NCBI RefSeq assembly: GCF_021044825.1 | Contig: NZ_JAJNOC010000006.1 | Location: 124,001 to 188,000 of the forward strand | Direction of reading: 5' to 3' | DNA: 64,000 nt | Source: Massilia phyllostachyos | GTDB taxonomy: Bacteria; Pseudomonadota; Gammaproteobacteria; Burkholderiales; Burkholderiaceae_D | Shown here: one piece after another, positions 34,529 through 45,191 of the stretch | Position numbering within the stretch: position 1 is the first letter of the stretch | Layout: each line of letters begins with the position of its first letter | Position numbers and translations under genes: made by a program | Notes under the pieces: generated by a model | The model's input: the letters and a program-made list of their open reading frames with translations, nothing else | Told to the model about the DNA's origin: nothing | Database searches by the model: none

Positions 34529-35967
34529 CACTTGGCGGGCGCGGCGCCGGTCAGCTCGCGGCCCTTGGCGGCGTAGTTGACGGCCTTCGGCACGCTGGTC
34601 CACTCCGGACGCTTGGCGTCATTGGCGACGTCGTACACGCCCGCCGCCAGCATGCGCGTCACGCGCGCCATATTGTCATAGTCGAGCTTTTCCCAGGTGT
34701 CGTCCTTGCCGTGATAGTCGGGGAAAGCATAGGCCACCGACAGCGTGTGGGCCGGGACGCCGGCGTCGGCCAGGGCCTGGTTGTCGGCGCGCGAGAAGAA
34801 CATGTCGCTGAACGAGGCGTGCTTCCACAGCTTGATGCCGGTGCGCTCGGCGCTCTTCTTCATGGTCTCGCTGATGGTCGAATAGTCGAAGCCGGTCATG
34901 GCGATGGTGCCGACCTGCTTGCCTTCGCTGTCGTCGGTGCGGCCGGTCTGCTCCAGGTTGATCATGGCGACGGTGTCCTTCAGCGGGAACACCGGATGGC
35001 GCGCGTAGTACTTCGCGCCCAAGAGGCCCAGTTCCTCGCCCCAGAAGGTCATGAACACGATGCTGCGGCGCGGACGCTCCTTGCCTGCGCTCAGGGCCCT
35101 GGCGATCTCGATGGCGGAGACCACGCCGCTGGCGTCGTCGTTGGCGCCATTGAAGACTTCGCCGTCGCGGATGCCGACGTGGTCGTGGTGGGCCGTGACC
35201 AGCACGTAGGTGCTCTTCAGGCTCGGGTCGGAACCGGGCAATACGCCAACGACGTTGCGCAGCTTCACGGGACGCAGCGCAGCCGCCGCCACTCGCGCGG
35301 TAACCGTGGCGCCACTCTTCTCCAGTGCGGCTGCAGCCTCGGGAGCCTGCAGCACCAGCACCGGCACGGCGCCGGTGGCCGGCGCCTGCGCCGGATCGAC
35401 CAGCCAGCCGCCGGTGCCGGCGCTCTGGCGCTTTTCCTTGTCGATCAGGACCACCAGGCGCGGCTTGCTCGTCAGCTTCTGCTGCAGCACGCGCCCGGCG
35501 CCGGGCACCGGACCGGCCGGCACCACCAACACCTTGCCGTCGGCGGCGGCGTTGTTTTCGAGCGCGTCCTTCCAGGTCATGTACACAGCCGCGCCGTTGG
35601 CCACCGAGACCGCATCCAGGAAGTTGCCGGTTGCAGCACCCGCGGGTACCTCGATGGTGGCGCCGCCGGCCTTCACGCTCAGGACCACGTCGCCGGCCTT
35701 GCGCTCCGCGTACTGCCAGGTCGCAGTCTGGTAATAGCCGTCGTCACCAGCCGGCTCCAGGCCCGCGGCGCGGAACTGGGACGCGATGTACTCGGTCGCC
35801 ACGTCCTGGCCGCGCGACGGCGTGCCGCGGCCTTCGAGCAGGTCGGAAGCCAGGAAGGAGACATGACCGCGCAGGGCGTTTGGCGAGATCGAGTCGAGCT
35901 GGTTCGGGCCGGTGGCGCAGCCGGCGGTGGTGAGGGCGATGACGAGGGCAGAGAGCTGGAGACGCAT
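34528..35967 (-). CDS. M28-family aminopeptidase, lipoprotein
   Basis: A 479-residue zinc exopeptidase. The lipobox TAGC places the mature Cys at residue 16. A protease-associated (PA) insert lies between residues 100 and 220. The two-zinc site appears as AHHDHVG, GANDDASG, WGEELGLLG and NLEQTGR (Glu replacing the commoner Asp), and DYHGKDDTWEKLD near residue 430. It is probably periplasmic and trims peptides. The ATG at 35965-35967 opens the signal peptide; an upstream ATG is in frame but would add a non-signal extension. Co-transcribed with the acetyltransferase. Confidence 0.91.
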   Translation of the reverse strand: MRLQLSALVIALTTAGCATGPNQLDSISPNALRGHVSFLASDLLEGRGTPSRGQDVATEYIASQFRAAGLEPAGDDGYYQTATWQYAERKAGDVVLSVKAGGATIEVPAGAATGNFLDAVSVANGAAVYMTWKDALENNAAADGKVLVVPAGPVPGAGRVLQQKLTSKPRLVVLIDKEKRQSAGTGGWLVDPAQAPATGAVPVLVLQAPEAAAALEKSGATVTARVAAAALRPVKLRNVVGVLPGSDPSLKSTYVLVTAHHDHVGIRDGEVFNGANDDASGVVSAIEIARALSAGKERPRRSIVFMTFWGEELGLLGAKYYARHPVFPLKDTVAMINLEQTGRTDDSEGKQVGTIAMTGFDYSTISETMKKSAERTGIKLWKHASFSDMFFSRADNQALADAGVPAHTLSVAYAFPDYHGKDDTWEKLDYDNMARVTRMLAAGVYDVANDAKRPEWTSVPKAVNYAAKGRELTGAAPAK

Positions 35968-36137
35968 GCGGTTGCTTTCGATGAGATGGCAAGAAAAGCA
36001 ATATCGCACGGCAAGGCGAAGCGGTCAACGGACCTGTGTCCCGCTGGCTTCATGAATACATACGCGCGTCGCATAAAGACGCGCCGGGGCGATCGATCCA
36101 TCCGGATTAGCGATGAGATCATCCGATTCGGGCGCAA

Positions 36138-36162
36138 CGGCCGGGTTCGGCCAAAAGCGGAC
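36138..36162 (+). repeat. Inverted-repeat motif D, copy 1 (before the DUF1851 gene)
   Basis: CGGCCGGGTTCGGCCAAAAG followed by CGGACC. It has the orientation of the copy at 37081-37110 and is the most diverged, with a gap in its centre. Confidence 0.5.
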
Positions 36163-36194
36163 CTTCGCCAATTCTGGAACCCTAAACTTCGCTT

Positions 36195-36695
36195 ATGAAC
36201 CCGCTGACCTGGAACGATCTATTTGTTGACGCATCGCTACTCGACTTTAAAGTACTGTTTGCGGAATGGCCGGGTTTGGAGAATGGCGTGATTCGTCCTA
36301 TCGGCGCTTCTGCATTTGGTGATTTGTTCTACGAGCGCAGGTCACGCGAGGTAATGAAGTTAGACGTGTTGGAAGGTGGGGTGCACCCGGTTGCTGCTAG
36401 CTTCCAGCAGTTCGGCGAGTTGATGAATTCTCCCAAATGGCAGGAGCAGCATCTTCTAAGTCAAGGAGTTGCTTTGCTCAAAGAGCATAGGGTTTCTCGT
36501 GGCCCAAGCCAGTTTTTCGGGTTCGCCCCGCACCCTTCATTTGTGGGAAAGATTGACTGCTCCAGTGCAATGCCACTTGATGCTGTAGTGTGGAACTCGA
36601 TCTGCGCGCAGACGCTAGGCGTTGCTCCGCCAGAAGAGCCGGAGGTGCCCGACGTTCCTCGAAAACGGCCATGGTGGAAGCTCGGAAAAGGCTAG
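36195..36695 (+). CDS. DUF1851 (T6SS immunity Tdi1-like) domain protein
   Basis: A 166-residue soluble protein. Residues 38-145 fit my memory of DUF1851 (AFGDLFYERRSREVMKLDVL, PVAASFQQFGELMNSPKW, QFFGFAPHPSFVG, WNSICAQTLG), the family that includes the Agrobacterium Tdi1 immunity protein against a type VI DNase effector. A Pro-rich, basic tail follows. No toxin, VgrG or PAAR gene is nearby, so it would be an orphan immunity gene. The coding sequence is visibly less GC-rich than its neighbours. Motif D copies lie on each side. Confidence 0.75.
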   Translation: MNPLTWNDLFVDASLLDFKVLFAEWPGLENGVIRPIGASAFGDLFYERRSREVMKLDVLEGGVHPVAASFQQFGELMNSPKWQEQHLLSQGVALLKEHRVSRGPSQFFGFAPHPSFVGKIDCSSAMPLDAVVWNSICAQTLGVAPPEEPEVPDVPRKRPWWKLGKG

Positions 36696-36701
36696 AGCGA
36701 A

Positions 36702-36730
36702 GGTCTGCTGTGGGTTGGCAGCAGCCAGTC
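36702..36730 (-). repeat. Inverted-repeat motif D, copy 2 (after the DUF1851 gene)
   Basis: Reverse-strand copy beginning CGACTGGCTGCTGCCAACCC, about 22 of 28 bases like the copy at 37537-37564. It lies seven bases after the DUF1851 stop. Confidence 0.55.
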
Positions 36731-36861
36731 GTGACAGTCCGTGGATTTTTCGGCTCGGCAACCTGCTATCTTGGACGGAACGGCCGACCTCGGCAGCAAG
36801 CGGGTGTCAGGCTTGTCCGTGTGGCCAATTGGCTGTCGAGGAAACCTACTGGAGAGCAGAT

Positions 36862-37059
36862 ATGGGTGAATGGTCAGAATATTTTGAAGACTTTCCGGAA
36901 GAAAATCAGGCTAACTATGTCGCGGGAAGATTTGATCCCGCGGGCGCCGACGCGCAGCGTAAGGCCGAGCAAGCATCGGCACTAAAACTGCGGAAGGAGC
37001 AGCAACAACTCGACGCAGAGATCGCTGCCATCGTTCAGAAACATAAACCCGTAAAGTAG
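36862..37059 (+). CDS. Small hypothetical protein, 65 residues
   Basis: A short, charged protein beginning MGEWSEYFEDFPEENQANYV, with a helical Lys/Gln/Glu-rich second half (RKEQQQLDAEIAAIV). GGAGAG lies six bases before the ATG at 36862; the longer frame upstream is not protein-like. No signal peptide or membrane segment. It lies between two immunity-type genes and, by size and charge, could be an immunity or antitoxin-like protein, but I do not recognise it. Confidence 0.6.
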   Translation: MGEWSEYFEDFPEENQANYVAGRFDPAGADAQRKAEQASALKLRKEQQQLDAEIAAIVQKHKPVK

Positions 37060-37080
37060 GCGCGGAAATAATGCCCACTT

Positions 37081-37110
37081 CGACCGGCTGTTTTCGACCA
37101 GAAGCGGTCC
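37081..37110 (+). repeat. Inverted-repeat motif D, copy 3 (before the DUF2185 gene)
   Basis: CGACCGGCTGTTTTCGACCA followed by GAAGCGGTCC. It is the inverted partner, about 24 of 28 bases, of the copy at 37537-37564; the pair bounds the DUF2185 gene. Confidence 0.65.
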
Positions 37111-37166
37111 CTCGAAAAGGCCTGCGGCGTACCTGTTTGAAGTCTCTATAGGAATGGACAAACTGC

Positions 37167-37511
37167 ATGAAAAAATTCGCGTTGACCGCTGATCAGATTA
37201 AGCCCCTTGCAACGGGTCGAGGTGGGTGTATTGCCACGGACAGGATCACCGTTGACGGAAGGCCGGTAGGGTATATGGTCCGTGAGCCAAGCACGCGTCA
37301 GCATGACAGCGGATGGTGTTTCATGGCCGGGGACGAGACGCAGGATTACATGGATGATCCATCCCATCATGGCATTTACGATGTGAACACGATCGCCAAC
37401 TACTCTCCGGATATCACATCGTTACTCGATGCGCCGCCATGCAGCGCTTTTGAACGCGATGCAGCGACGGGCAAGTTGGTTGCTGTTATGTATGAGGCCC
37501 CGCTCGAATAG
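37167..37511 (+). CDS. DUF2185 (immunity protein Imm33-like) domain protein
   Basis: A 114-residue soluble protein matching DUF2185: GGCIATDRITVDGRPVGYM near residue 19, DSGWCFMAGDETQDYMDD near 47, GIYDVNTIANYSPDI near 69 and CSAFERD near 92. The domain is classed as immunity protein Imm33 in polymorphic-toxin surveys. No toxin gene is adjacent. Motif D inverted repeats lie on both sides (37081-37110 and 37537-37564). Base composition is lower in GC than the flanking core genes. Confidence 0.85.
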   Translation: MKKFALTADQIKPLATGRGGCIATDRITVDGRPVGYMVREPSTRQHDSGWCFMAGDETQDYMDDPSHHGIYDVNTIANYSPDITSLLDAPPCSAFERDAATGKLVAVMYEAPLE

Positions 37512-37536
37512 GACCAAGTTTTCGGACATGCGATCG

Positions 37537-37564
37537 TCCGCTATGGGTCGAAAGCAGCCGGTCG
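37537..37564 (-). repeat. Inverted-repeat motif D, copy 4 (after the DUF2185 gene)
   Basis: TCCGCTATGGGTCGAAAGCA followed by GCCGGTCG, the inverse of copy 3. It begins 25 bases after the DUF2185 stop. Confidence 0.65.
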
Positions 37565-37682
37565 TGTACCTCTTATACCCTGCAGGGCCTACCCATGTCG
37601 TATAAAAGAACACCGACCCGATCAATACTCCTGACTTCCCGGTAATATCGTCCGATTCATGTGCATGCAAATGAGGGAAGCG

Positions 37683-39392
<1,710 letters not shown>

Positions 39393-39395
39393 GGC

Positions 39396-40808
39396 ATGGA
39401 CACCACCCACGATTTCCTCGAACTGCTCGAGCTCGACGAGGGCGCCGAGGAACGCGACATCCGCCGCGCCTATGCGCGCAAGCTCAAGCGCATCGACCAG
39501 GAAGCCGATCCGGACGCCTTCCAGGCGCTGCGCAGCGCCTACGAGGTGGCGCTGGACTGGGCGCGCTGGAAGCTGGCGCAGGACGCCGCAGACGCGCCGC
39601 CCGCCGCGGCCGACAGCGTCGTGCAGGAAGCGCCGCCGGCAGCGCAGGAGCCGGCGCCGGAGCCTGAGCCCGAACCGGAACCACCCGAAGCCATGCGCCT
39701 CGGGGGCGAGGTCTTCGGCCGCCTGGGAAACAGCGCCAAGGAGTTGACCGAGTGGGGCAAGCTGGGCGACGTCGAGGCATGGCGCGCGGCGATCGAGGCG
39801 CGCTTCGGCGACGAGGAACTGGTCAACATCGACGCCCGCATCTACTTCGAGGCCTTCGTGGCCTCGATGCTGGCCAACGGCTGGCGCCAGGGGCACGAGG
39901 CGCTGTTCGTGGCGGCGAAGGAAGCCTTCGCCTGGGACGGCGACCGGCGCCGTCTGTGGCAGCTGGGGCAGGCCGGCCGTTTGCTCGACCAGGCGATCGA
40001 AGAGCGCCACGTCTTCCATGCGCAGCCGGGGAATGAGCAGGTCCGCATGCGCGAACTGGCGAAGATGCTGCGTTCGGAAGGGCTGCCCGCCAGGCGCGAG
40101 ATACTCAAATCGATGCGCGATGCCGAGCGCATGCTGGCGCGCTTCCCGGCGCTGATGGCGATCGTCACCGATATGGGGAATGTGGAGCGCTGGCGCGCCA
40201 TCTACCGGGAGGCCGGCGGCAAGCCGATCGATCTCGATGCCGAGGACGCCGTTACCGCGCCCGCCGGGCCGCAACGCACCTTCAGCACCTGGCAGGGCGT
40301 CGTGCTGTTCCTGGCGCTCAGCGCAGTGCTGCGCGCCGTATTCAACCATTCCGGCGGGGAGCAGGACGCGGGCCGCGGCGGCATCCCGCCAACTCTCCAG
40401 CAGGCGCCCGGGCAGACAACGTTCGGCCCTATCGTGCCGCCGGTGCGCGATCCACGGCTGCCAAAGGCGGGCGGCGCTGAGACCCTGGTGAAAGAGCAGC
40501 CTGTCTTCGAAGCCGAACTGCTCGCCCATTTGCCGCCGATCCGCTTCGTTCCGTCTCCCGATGCAAAGCAAGGCAGGTACAGCGGAAAGTACCGGGTCTA
40601 TCTGGACTTCGACGGCAAGGTAAATAGTGTCACCACGATCCAGCCTTCCGGCGACACCCGGCTCGACCGCACCATCCACCTGGCCTTCTGGGCGAGCAAG
40701 CCTTTCCCGGGCGGATTCAGAAGCTTCGACTTTAGCTACACGACCGAGATCATTCGCACGCCGGCCGGCCTGTCCACGACGCCTCCCGAGACCAGCATCG
40801 AAGACTGA
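39396..40808 (+). CDS. J-domain-like membrane protein, HscC partner
   Basis: A 470-residue protein three bases after hscC. Residues 5-50 resemble the J domain of DjlB/DjlC-type co-chaperones (FLELLELDEGAEERDIRRAY, then DPDAFQALRSAYEVAL), but the HPD loop is replaced by RIDQEADPD. A Glu/Pro-rich linker (EPEPEPEPPEA) follows, then a helical middle domain. A single transmembrane helix (VVLFLALSAVLRAVF) lies near residue 300. The C-terminal 80 residues (YRVYLDFDGKVNSVTTIQPS) resemble the TonB C-terminal fold and would be periplasmic. Together they suggest an inner-membrane anchor for HscC. Confidence 0.8.
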   Translation: MDTTHDFLELLELDEGAEERDIRRAYARKLKRIDQEADPDAFQALRSAYEVALDWARWKLAQDAADAPPAAADSVVQEAPPAAQEPAPEPEPEPEPPEAMRLGGEVFGRLGNSAKELTEWGKLGDVEAWRAAIEARFGDEELVNIDARIYFEAFVASMLANGWRQGHEALFVAAKEAFAWDGDRRRLWQLGQAGRLLDQAIEERHVFHAQPGNEQVRMRELAKMLRSEGLPARREILKSMRDAERMLARFPALMAIVTDMGNVERWRAIYREAGGKPIDLDAEDAVTAPAGPQRTFSTWQGVVLFLALSAVLRAVFNHSGGEQDAGRGGIPPTLQQAPGQTTFGPIVPPVRDPRLPKAGGAETLVKEQPVFEAELLAHLPPIRFVPSPDAKQGRYSGKYRVYLDFDGKVNSVTTIQPSGDTRLDRTIHLAFWASKPFPGGFRSFDFSYTTEIIRTPAGLSTTPPETSIED

Positions 40809-41522
40809 TCAGTCGCGCTCCCACGGCTCGCGCGGCGCATTCGGATGGCGCCGCATCACCTTGCCCTGGGTGGTGAAGCCGATCAGGCGCGCCACCACCG
40901 CCGCCAGGTACATCACGCCGACCAGCATCTCGACGCTGCACAGGGCGCGCGCGTGGGTGGTCAGCGGAATCACGTCGCCGATGCCGGTGCTCGACAGCAG
41001 CGCGAAGCTCAGGTAATTCAGTTCGCTCCAGGTGCGCGGCGCGCCGGCGTTGACAGCGGCCGCGAACGTGTTCGGATGCAGTTCCTGCACCATCAGGTAG
41101 AGATGGGTGAAGGCCCAGGCCAGCAGGGTAAAGGTCGAGGCGGCGGCGAACAGTTCGTCGGTGGTGGCCTGGCGGTCGCCCATCATGTAGGCGATCAGGC
41201 TGCCGGCCGCGTAGAAGTAGAACAGCGCTTCCAGACCCGAGGACCAGGGCAGCAGCTGGGGACGCAGGTCGAACAGGGTCTGCAGCGCCAGCAGCGCGAT
41301 GATCGGCACGGCGAGGGCGATGCTGACCCGGGTCTCGCCGGGCGTGCGGCGCACCATGCGGATCGTCAGCGACAGCACCACCACGCCGAACACATTGAAC
41401 ACCGCATGCCCGGCCGGCTCGCCCTCGATGAAGGGATACAGCAGCATGCCGGCCAGCTGCACCAGCAGCAGGAAGGCGGAAGGATGGCGGCGGGAGTGGA
41501 TGAGCAGGCGCTTCGGTCGCAT
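40809..41522 (-). CDS. Two-pore-helix ion channel family protein
   Basis: A 237-residue membrane protein with about six hydrophobic helices. The last two flank a pore segment with the filter-like STGIGDVIP (178-186), similar to the TVGYGD of potassium channels but with Ile in place of Tyr. It may be a cation channel of the Ion_trans_2 type; ion choice is uncertain. Its stop codon directly abuts the stop of the J-like gene on the opposite strand (no intervening base). Confidence 0.78.
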   Translation of the reverse strand: MRPKRLLIHSRRHPSAFLLLVQLAGMLLYPFIEGEPAGHAVFNVFGVVVLSLTIRMVRRTPGETRVSIALAVPIIALLALQTLFDLRPQLLPWSSGLEALFYFYAAGSLIAYMMGDRQATTDELFAAASTFTLLAWAFTHLYLMVQELHPNTFAAAVNAGAPRTWSELNYLSFALLSSTGIGDVIPLTTHARALCSVEMLVGVMYLAAVVARLIGFTTQGKVMRRHPNAPREPWERD

Positions 41523-41607
41523 CGTCGTCTTGGTCGTCGGATCAATACGGCTATTGTATGCAAAGTCCTGTCCGTCCCTCGCGCTGGAGGGACGCGGGGC
41601 GCAGCGA

Positions 41608-43212
41608 TCAGGCGGCGTGGGCGATGGCGCGCCGCGGGGAGCGCGCGGCCGGCGCCGGGGCGCCTTCGGCCAGTACGAACACCGCCACCAGCGCCTGCAG
41701 GCGCGCGGCTTCTTCCTGCATGGCCTCGGCGGCGGCGGCGGCCTGCTCGACCAGCGCGGAATTCTGCTGGGTCACCAGGTCCATCTGCGCGATCGCGCCG
41801 TTGACCTGCTCGATGCCCTCGCTCTGCTCGGCGGTCGCGGCGCTGATCTCGGACACCACGTCGGTGACCCGGCGCACGCTCTCGACCACCTCGCGCATGG
41901 TGGCGCCGGCTTGCGCCACCAGCGCGCTGCCCGAGTCGACCCGCTCGCTGGAGGCGCCGATCAGCGCCTTGATTTCCTGCGCCGCCGCGGCCGAGCGCTG
42001 GGCCAGGCTGCGCACCTCGCCCGCCACCACCGCGAAGCCGCGTCCCTGCTCGCCGGCGCGCGCCGCTTCCACCGCCGCGTTCAGGGCCAGGATATTGGTC
42101 TGGAAAGCGATGCCGTCGATGACGCCGATGATGTCGACCACGCGGCGCGAGGCTTCGTCGATCGCGCCCATGGTCCCGACCACCTGCTCGACCACCTCGC
42201 CGCCGCGCAGCGCCACGCTGGACGCGGCCGCGGTGAGGCCGTTGGCCTGGCGCGCATTGTCGGCGGTCTGGCGCACGGTGGAGGTCAGTTCTTCCATCGA
42301 CGAGGCGGTTTCCTCGAGCGAGGACGCCTGCTGTTCGGTGCGACTCGACAGGTCCTGGTTGCCGGCATGGAGTTCGCCGGACGCGGTGGCGATCGTCGCG
42401 GTCGCGCTGCGCACCTGGCTGACGATGCCGGCCAGGCTGTCGCGCATGCGGCTGATCGCGAACAGCAGGCTGCGCTCGTCGCCTTCGCGCAGGTCGATCC
42501 GCACCGCCAGGTTGCCGCCGGCGATCTGGCCGGCCAGCTGCGCCGCGTAGGCCGGCTCGCCGCCGAGCTGGCGCAGCAGGCCGCGCGTGATCAGGACGGC
42601 GGCCGCGGCGCCGAGCAGCAGCGCCAGCGCGCCCAAGGTCAACATCGCATTGCGGCCCAGCGCATAGGTCTGCTGGGCGGCGTCGTAGGTGGTCTGCATG
42701 CTGCCGCCGTGGTGTTCGATCAGTTCGTTGGAGGCGATGAACACGGCGCTTTGCAGCTTGCGCGCGGGGCCGAGCAACTGGGCGATGGCGGCATCGCGTT
42801 CGCCGGCGGCGTGCAGCTTCAATATGCCGTCGATCGCGCCGATGTACCGGGCATAGGCCGCGCGGTAGGCCTGCAGCTTGCGTACGCCCTCCTCGGAATG
42901 TGCGGTCGCCGCCAGCTTCGCGAACATCTCCTCGGTTTCCTTGCGCGCGGTGGCGATCGCCGCGAAGTTCTTCTTGTCCGCTTCAGGTTCGCTCAAGAGC
43001 AGCAGGTCGCGCACGGTGCGCGCGGTTCGGTTGATGCGGTCGGCCAGGTTCTGCGCCAGCACCACCTTCGGATAGGCCTCCACCGCCATCGAGCGGGTGC
43101 CCTCGTTCAGGCTGGCGAGCTGCTTGATGCCGAAGGCGATCACGGCCAGCAGCATGAGCAGCACGAGGGCGAAGCCCAGCGCCAGGCGGGTGCCCACCTT
43201 GGTTTGTTTCAT
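41608..43212 (-). CDS. Methyl-accepting chemotaxis protein
   Basis: A 534-residue inner-membrane chemoreceptor: helix 1 ([20 protein letters not shown]), a periplasmic four-helix-bundle (4HB_MCP) sensor, helix 2 ([20 protein letters not shown]), a HAMP domain ([16 protein letters not shown]) and a cytoplasmic signalling domain whose tip reads [22 protein letters not shown]. It controls CheA/CheW and flagellar rotation; ligand unknown. No CheB/CheR docking pentapeptide is visible at the C terminus. It is monocistronic. Confidence 0.95.
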   Translation of the reverse strand: MKQTKVGTRLALGFALVLLMLLAVIAFGIKQLASLNEGTRSMAVEAYPKVVLAQNLADRINRTARTVRDLLLLSEPEADKKNFAAIATARKETEEMFAKLAATAHSEEGVRKLQAYRAAYARYIGAIDGILKLHAAGERDAAIAQLLGPARKLQSAVFIASNELIEHHGGSMQTTYDAAQQTYALGRNAMLTLGALALLLGAAAAVLITRGLLRQLGGEPAYAAQLAGQIAGGNLAVRIDLREGDERSLLFAISRMRDSLAGIVSQVRSATATIATASGELHAGNQDLSSRTEQQASSLEETASSMEELTSTVRQTADNARQANGLTAAASSVALRGGEVVEQVVGTMGAIDEASRRVVDIIGVIDGIAFQTNILALNAAVEAARAGEQGRGFAVVAGEVRSLAQRSAAAAQEIKALIGASSERVDSGSALVAQAGATMREVVESVRRVTDVVSEISAATAEQSEGIEQVNGAIAQMDLVTQQNSALVEQAAAAAEAMQEEAARLQALVAVFVLAEGAPAPAARSPRRAIAHAA

Positions 43213-43399
43213 TGTCGATTCGGGGGATATGGCTTGCATGGCAATGCGGGACGCATAAAAGAAATGTCACAGGATTATATATTTTGCGCCATAGCAAGAA
43301 ACAGTCTTTACAACCCTGTTTGTCTCCCAGCCGCAACGTACGACCCGTGAGTCGATTGCCACTTCCAAGTCATTATTCATAAAACATAAGTAGTTATAT

Positions 43400-43416
43400 T
43401 TTCCATTTGATGGAAA
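43400..43416. promoter_or_regulatory. Palindrome in the AT-rich S41 peptidase promoter region
   Basis: TTTCCAT-TTG-ATGGAAA is a perfect 7-3-7 inverted repeat, 62 bp before the S41 gene, in a 265-bp gap that is much more AT-rich than the rest of the window. It is a candidate operator; no regulator is adjacent. Confidence 0.35.
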
Positions 43417-43477
43417 TTTTTTATGCTATCCTCAATCCGCATCTTGACCAACCGCGTACCACAATCAAAGGAAAAAA

Positions 43478-44554
43478 ATGAAAAAGAAATGGATTGTCAT
43501 ACCGTCCTTGCTGCTGCTGAGCGTCATTGGCGCCGCTGCCACCGTACCGCTGTGGCGTCCCGTGGCCGATCGGGTCTGGCCGCAGCCGGAGGTGATCGTC
43601 GACAGTGCGATGCGGACGAAAACAGTCGATACGCTGGTGGCGAGGCTGAACAGTCACTACGTTTTTCCCGACAAGGCCAAGCAGATCGAAACCGTGCTGC
43701 GCCAGCGCCAGCAAGCGGGCAAGTATGACGGGATCACGGATGGCAAGCAGCTGGCCATGCAGCTCACGGATGACCTGCATGGCGTCGCCCGCGACCTGCA
43801 CATGACGGTGGGGTTCAGCCCGAGGCCCGTGCCGCCCGACCGGGTCGGGCCGCCGCCGGAGACGAAAGCGGAGTGGGAGCGGCAGGCCCCCTTCGTCGCA
43901 CGCGTGATGGCGCGCTTCTCGAACCTCGGCGTGGAAAAGGTCGATCACCTGGCTCCCAGGATCGGCTACCTGCAGTTGTCCGGTTTCCCGCCCCATTTCC
44001 TGATGCTCGAGAAGTACGCGGCGGCGATGGACGAACTCGCCGATACCGATGGCCTCATCGTGGACCTGCGCGACAACGGCGGCGGCGGGCCGCAAACGGT
44101 GGCCCTGTTGGTCAGCTATTTCGTCGACGGCCGCACCCGCCTCAATGACATCTGGGACCGCGAAACCGGCGCCTCCATCCAGCACTGGACCCTGGACAAA
44201 CTCGACGGAAAACGCTACGGCGGCAAGAAGCCGGTCATGATCCTGGTCGGCCCGGACACGATGTCGGCCGGCGAAGACTTTGCCTATACCATGCAGGCGC
44301 TGAAGCGTGCCACAGTCATCGGCGAACCCACCTGGGGCGGCGCCCATCCCGCACGCCCGTTCCGCCTGGGCGAGCATTTCTATGCCGTGATCCCGAGCCG
44401 CCGCACGATCAGCCCGATCACCAACAGCAACTGGGAAGGTACGGGCGTCATCCCGGACATCGCGGCGAAGCCGGACCAGGCGCTCGAGATGGCCAGGGAC
44501 CTGCTGCAGCGCCGCTTGCAGGGTGGCGCCGCGCTCGCCGCTGCGGGACAGTAA
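43478..44554 (+). CDS. S41-family (tail-specific-like) serine peptidase, membrane-anchored
   Basis: A 358-residue protein with an N-terminal membrane anchor (IPSLLLLSVIGAAATVPL) and the S41 fold: an N-terminal helical part (VDTLVARLNSHYVFPDKAK), DGLIVDLRDNGGGGPQT near residue 190, and the catalytic Ser in PDTMSAGEDFAYT near 264. The PDZ domain of C-terminal processing proteases is missing, so it belongs to the IRBP-like branch. It is probably periplasmic. Its stop is three bases from the stop of the convergent thiE. Confidence 0.88.
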   Translation: MKKKWIVIPSLLLLSVIGAAATVPLWRPVADRVWPQPEVIVDSAMRTKTVDTLVARLNSHYVFPDKAKQIETVLRQRQQAGKYDGITDGKQLAMQLTDDLHGVARDLHMTVGFSPRPVPPDRVGPPPETKAEWERQAPFVARVMARFSNLGVEKVDHLAPRIGYLQLSGFPPHFLMLEKYAAAMDELADTDGLIVDLRDNGGGGPQTVALLVSYFVDGRTRLNDIWDRETGASIQHWTLDKLDGKRYGGKKPVMILVGPDTMSAGEDFAYTMQALKRATVIGEPTWGGAHPARPFRLGEHFYAVIPSRRTISPITNSNWEGTGVIPDIAAKPDQALEMARDLLQRRLQGGAALAAAGQ

Positions 44555-44557
44555 GCG

Positions 44558-45181
44558 TCAGGCGAACAGCGCGGCGAAGCGGCGCGCCGCGCTGGCCGGA
44601 TCCGGGTCGCCATAGACGCTCGTGATGGCGGCCACCATATGAGCACCACGCCTTGCCAACGGCTCGGCATTCGCCGGCGTCATGCCGCCGATGACGACCA
44701 GCGGCAGTTGCGACGCGGCGCGCCAGGTGTCGACGATGTCGGGCGCGGTCACGAAGCTGTACTTCTTGACCGGCGAGGGATAGAAGCCGCCGAAGGCCAC
44801 GTAGCTGGCGCCGTCCTGCTCCGCCGCGCGCGCCGGATCCAGCTCGCCATAGCAGGACGCGCCGACGATCTTGCCCGGTCCGAGGATGAAGCGCGCCTGC
44901 GCGATCGAGGTGTCGGCGCCGCCCAGGTGCACGCCGTCGGCATCGAGTGCGCGGCACAGGTCGAGGTGGTCGTTGATGACCAGGGGCCGGCCGTAGCGGC
45001 GGCACAGCGCCAGCAGGGCCGCGCCCTGCTCCTGCCGCAGTTCCGGGCTCGCTTCCTTGTGGCGGTACTGCACCAGGGCGGCGCCACCCCCAAGCGCCGC
45101 TTCGGTGGCGGCGAGCAGGCGGTCGGTGTCGTCCCAGTCCGGCGTGACCAGGTAGAGTCCTCGCAAGTCGTGTGGTTTCAA
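44558..45181 (-). CDS. thiE: Thiamine phosphate synthase
   Basis: A 207-residue TIM-barrel enzyme joining HMP diphosphate and thiazole phosphate to thiamine phosphate. Motifs are YLVTPD near the N terminus, GAALVQYRHKEA near residue 36, LVINDHLDLCRALDADGVHLGG near 69, and VIGGMTPANAEPLARRGAHMVA near 162. Last gene of thiC-thiS-thiG-thiD-thiE; ten bases follow the thiD stop. Confidence 0.95.
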   Translation of the reverse strand: MKPHDLRGLYLVTPDWDDTDRLLAATEAALGGGAALVQYRHKEASPELRQEQGAALLALCRRYGRPLVINDHLDLCRALDADGVHLGGADTSIAQARFILGPGKIVGASCYGELDPARAAEQDGASYVAFGGFYPSPVKKYSFVTAPDIVDTWRAASQLPLVVIGGMTPANAEPLARRGAHMVAAITSVYGDPDPASAARRFAALFA

Positions 45182-45191
45182 GGCTGTCCTT

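Noticed and set aside
36138..37564. Integron attC sites for the immunity-type genes
   Set aside because: The flanking motifs are inverted about each gene, not repeated in one direction, show no recognisable R-box/L-box pair, and no integrase is present.
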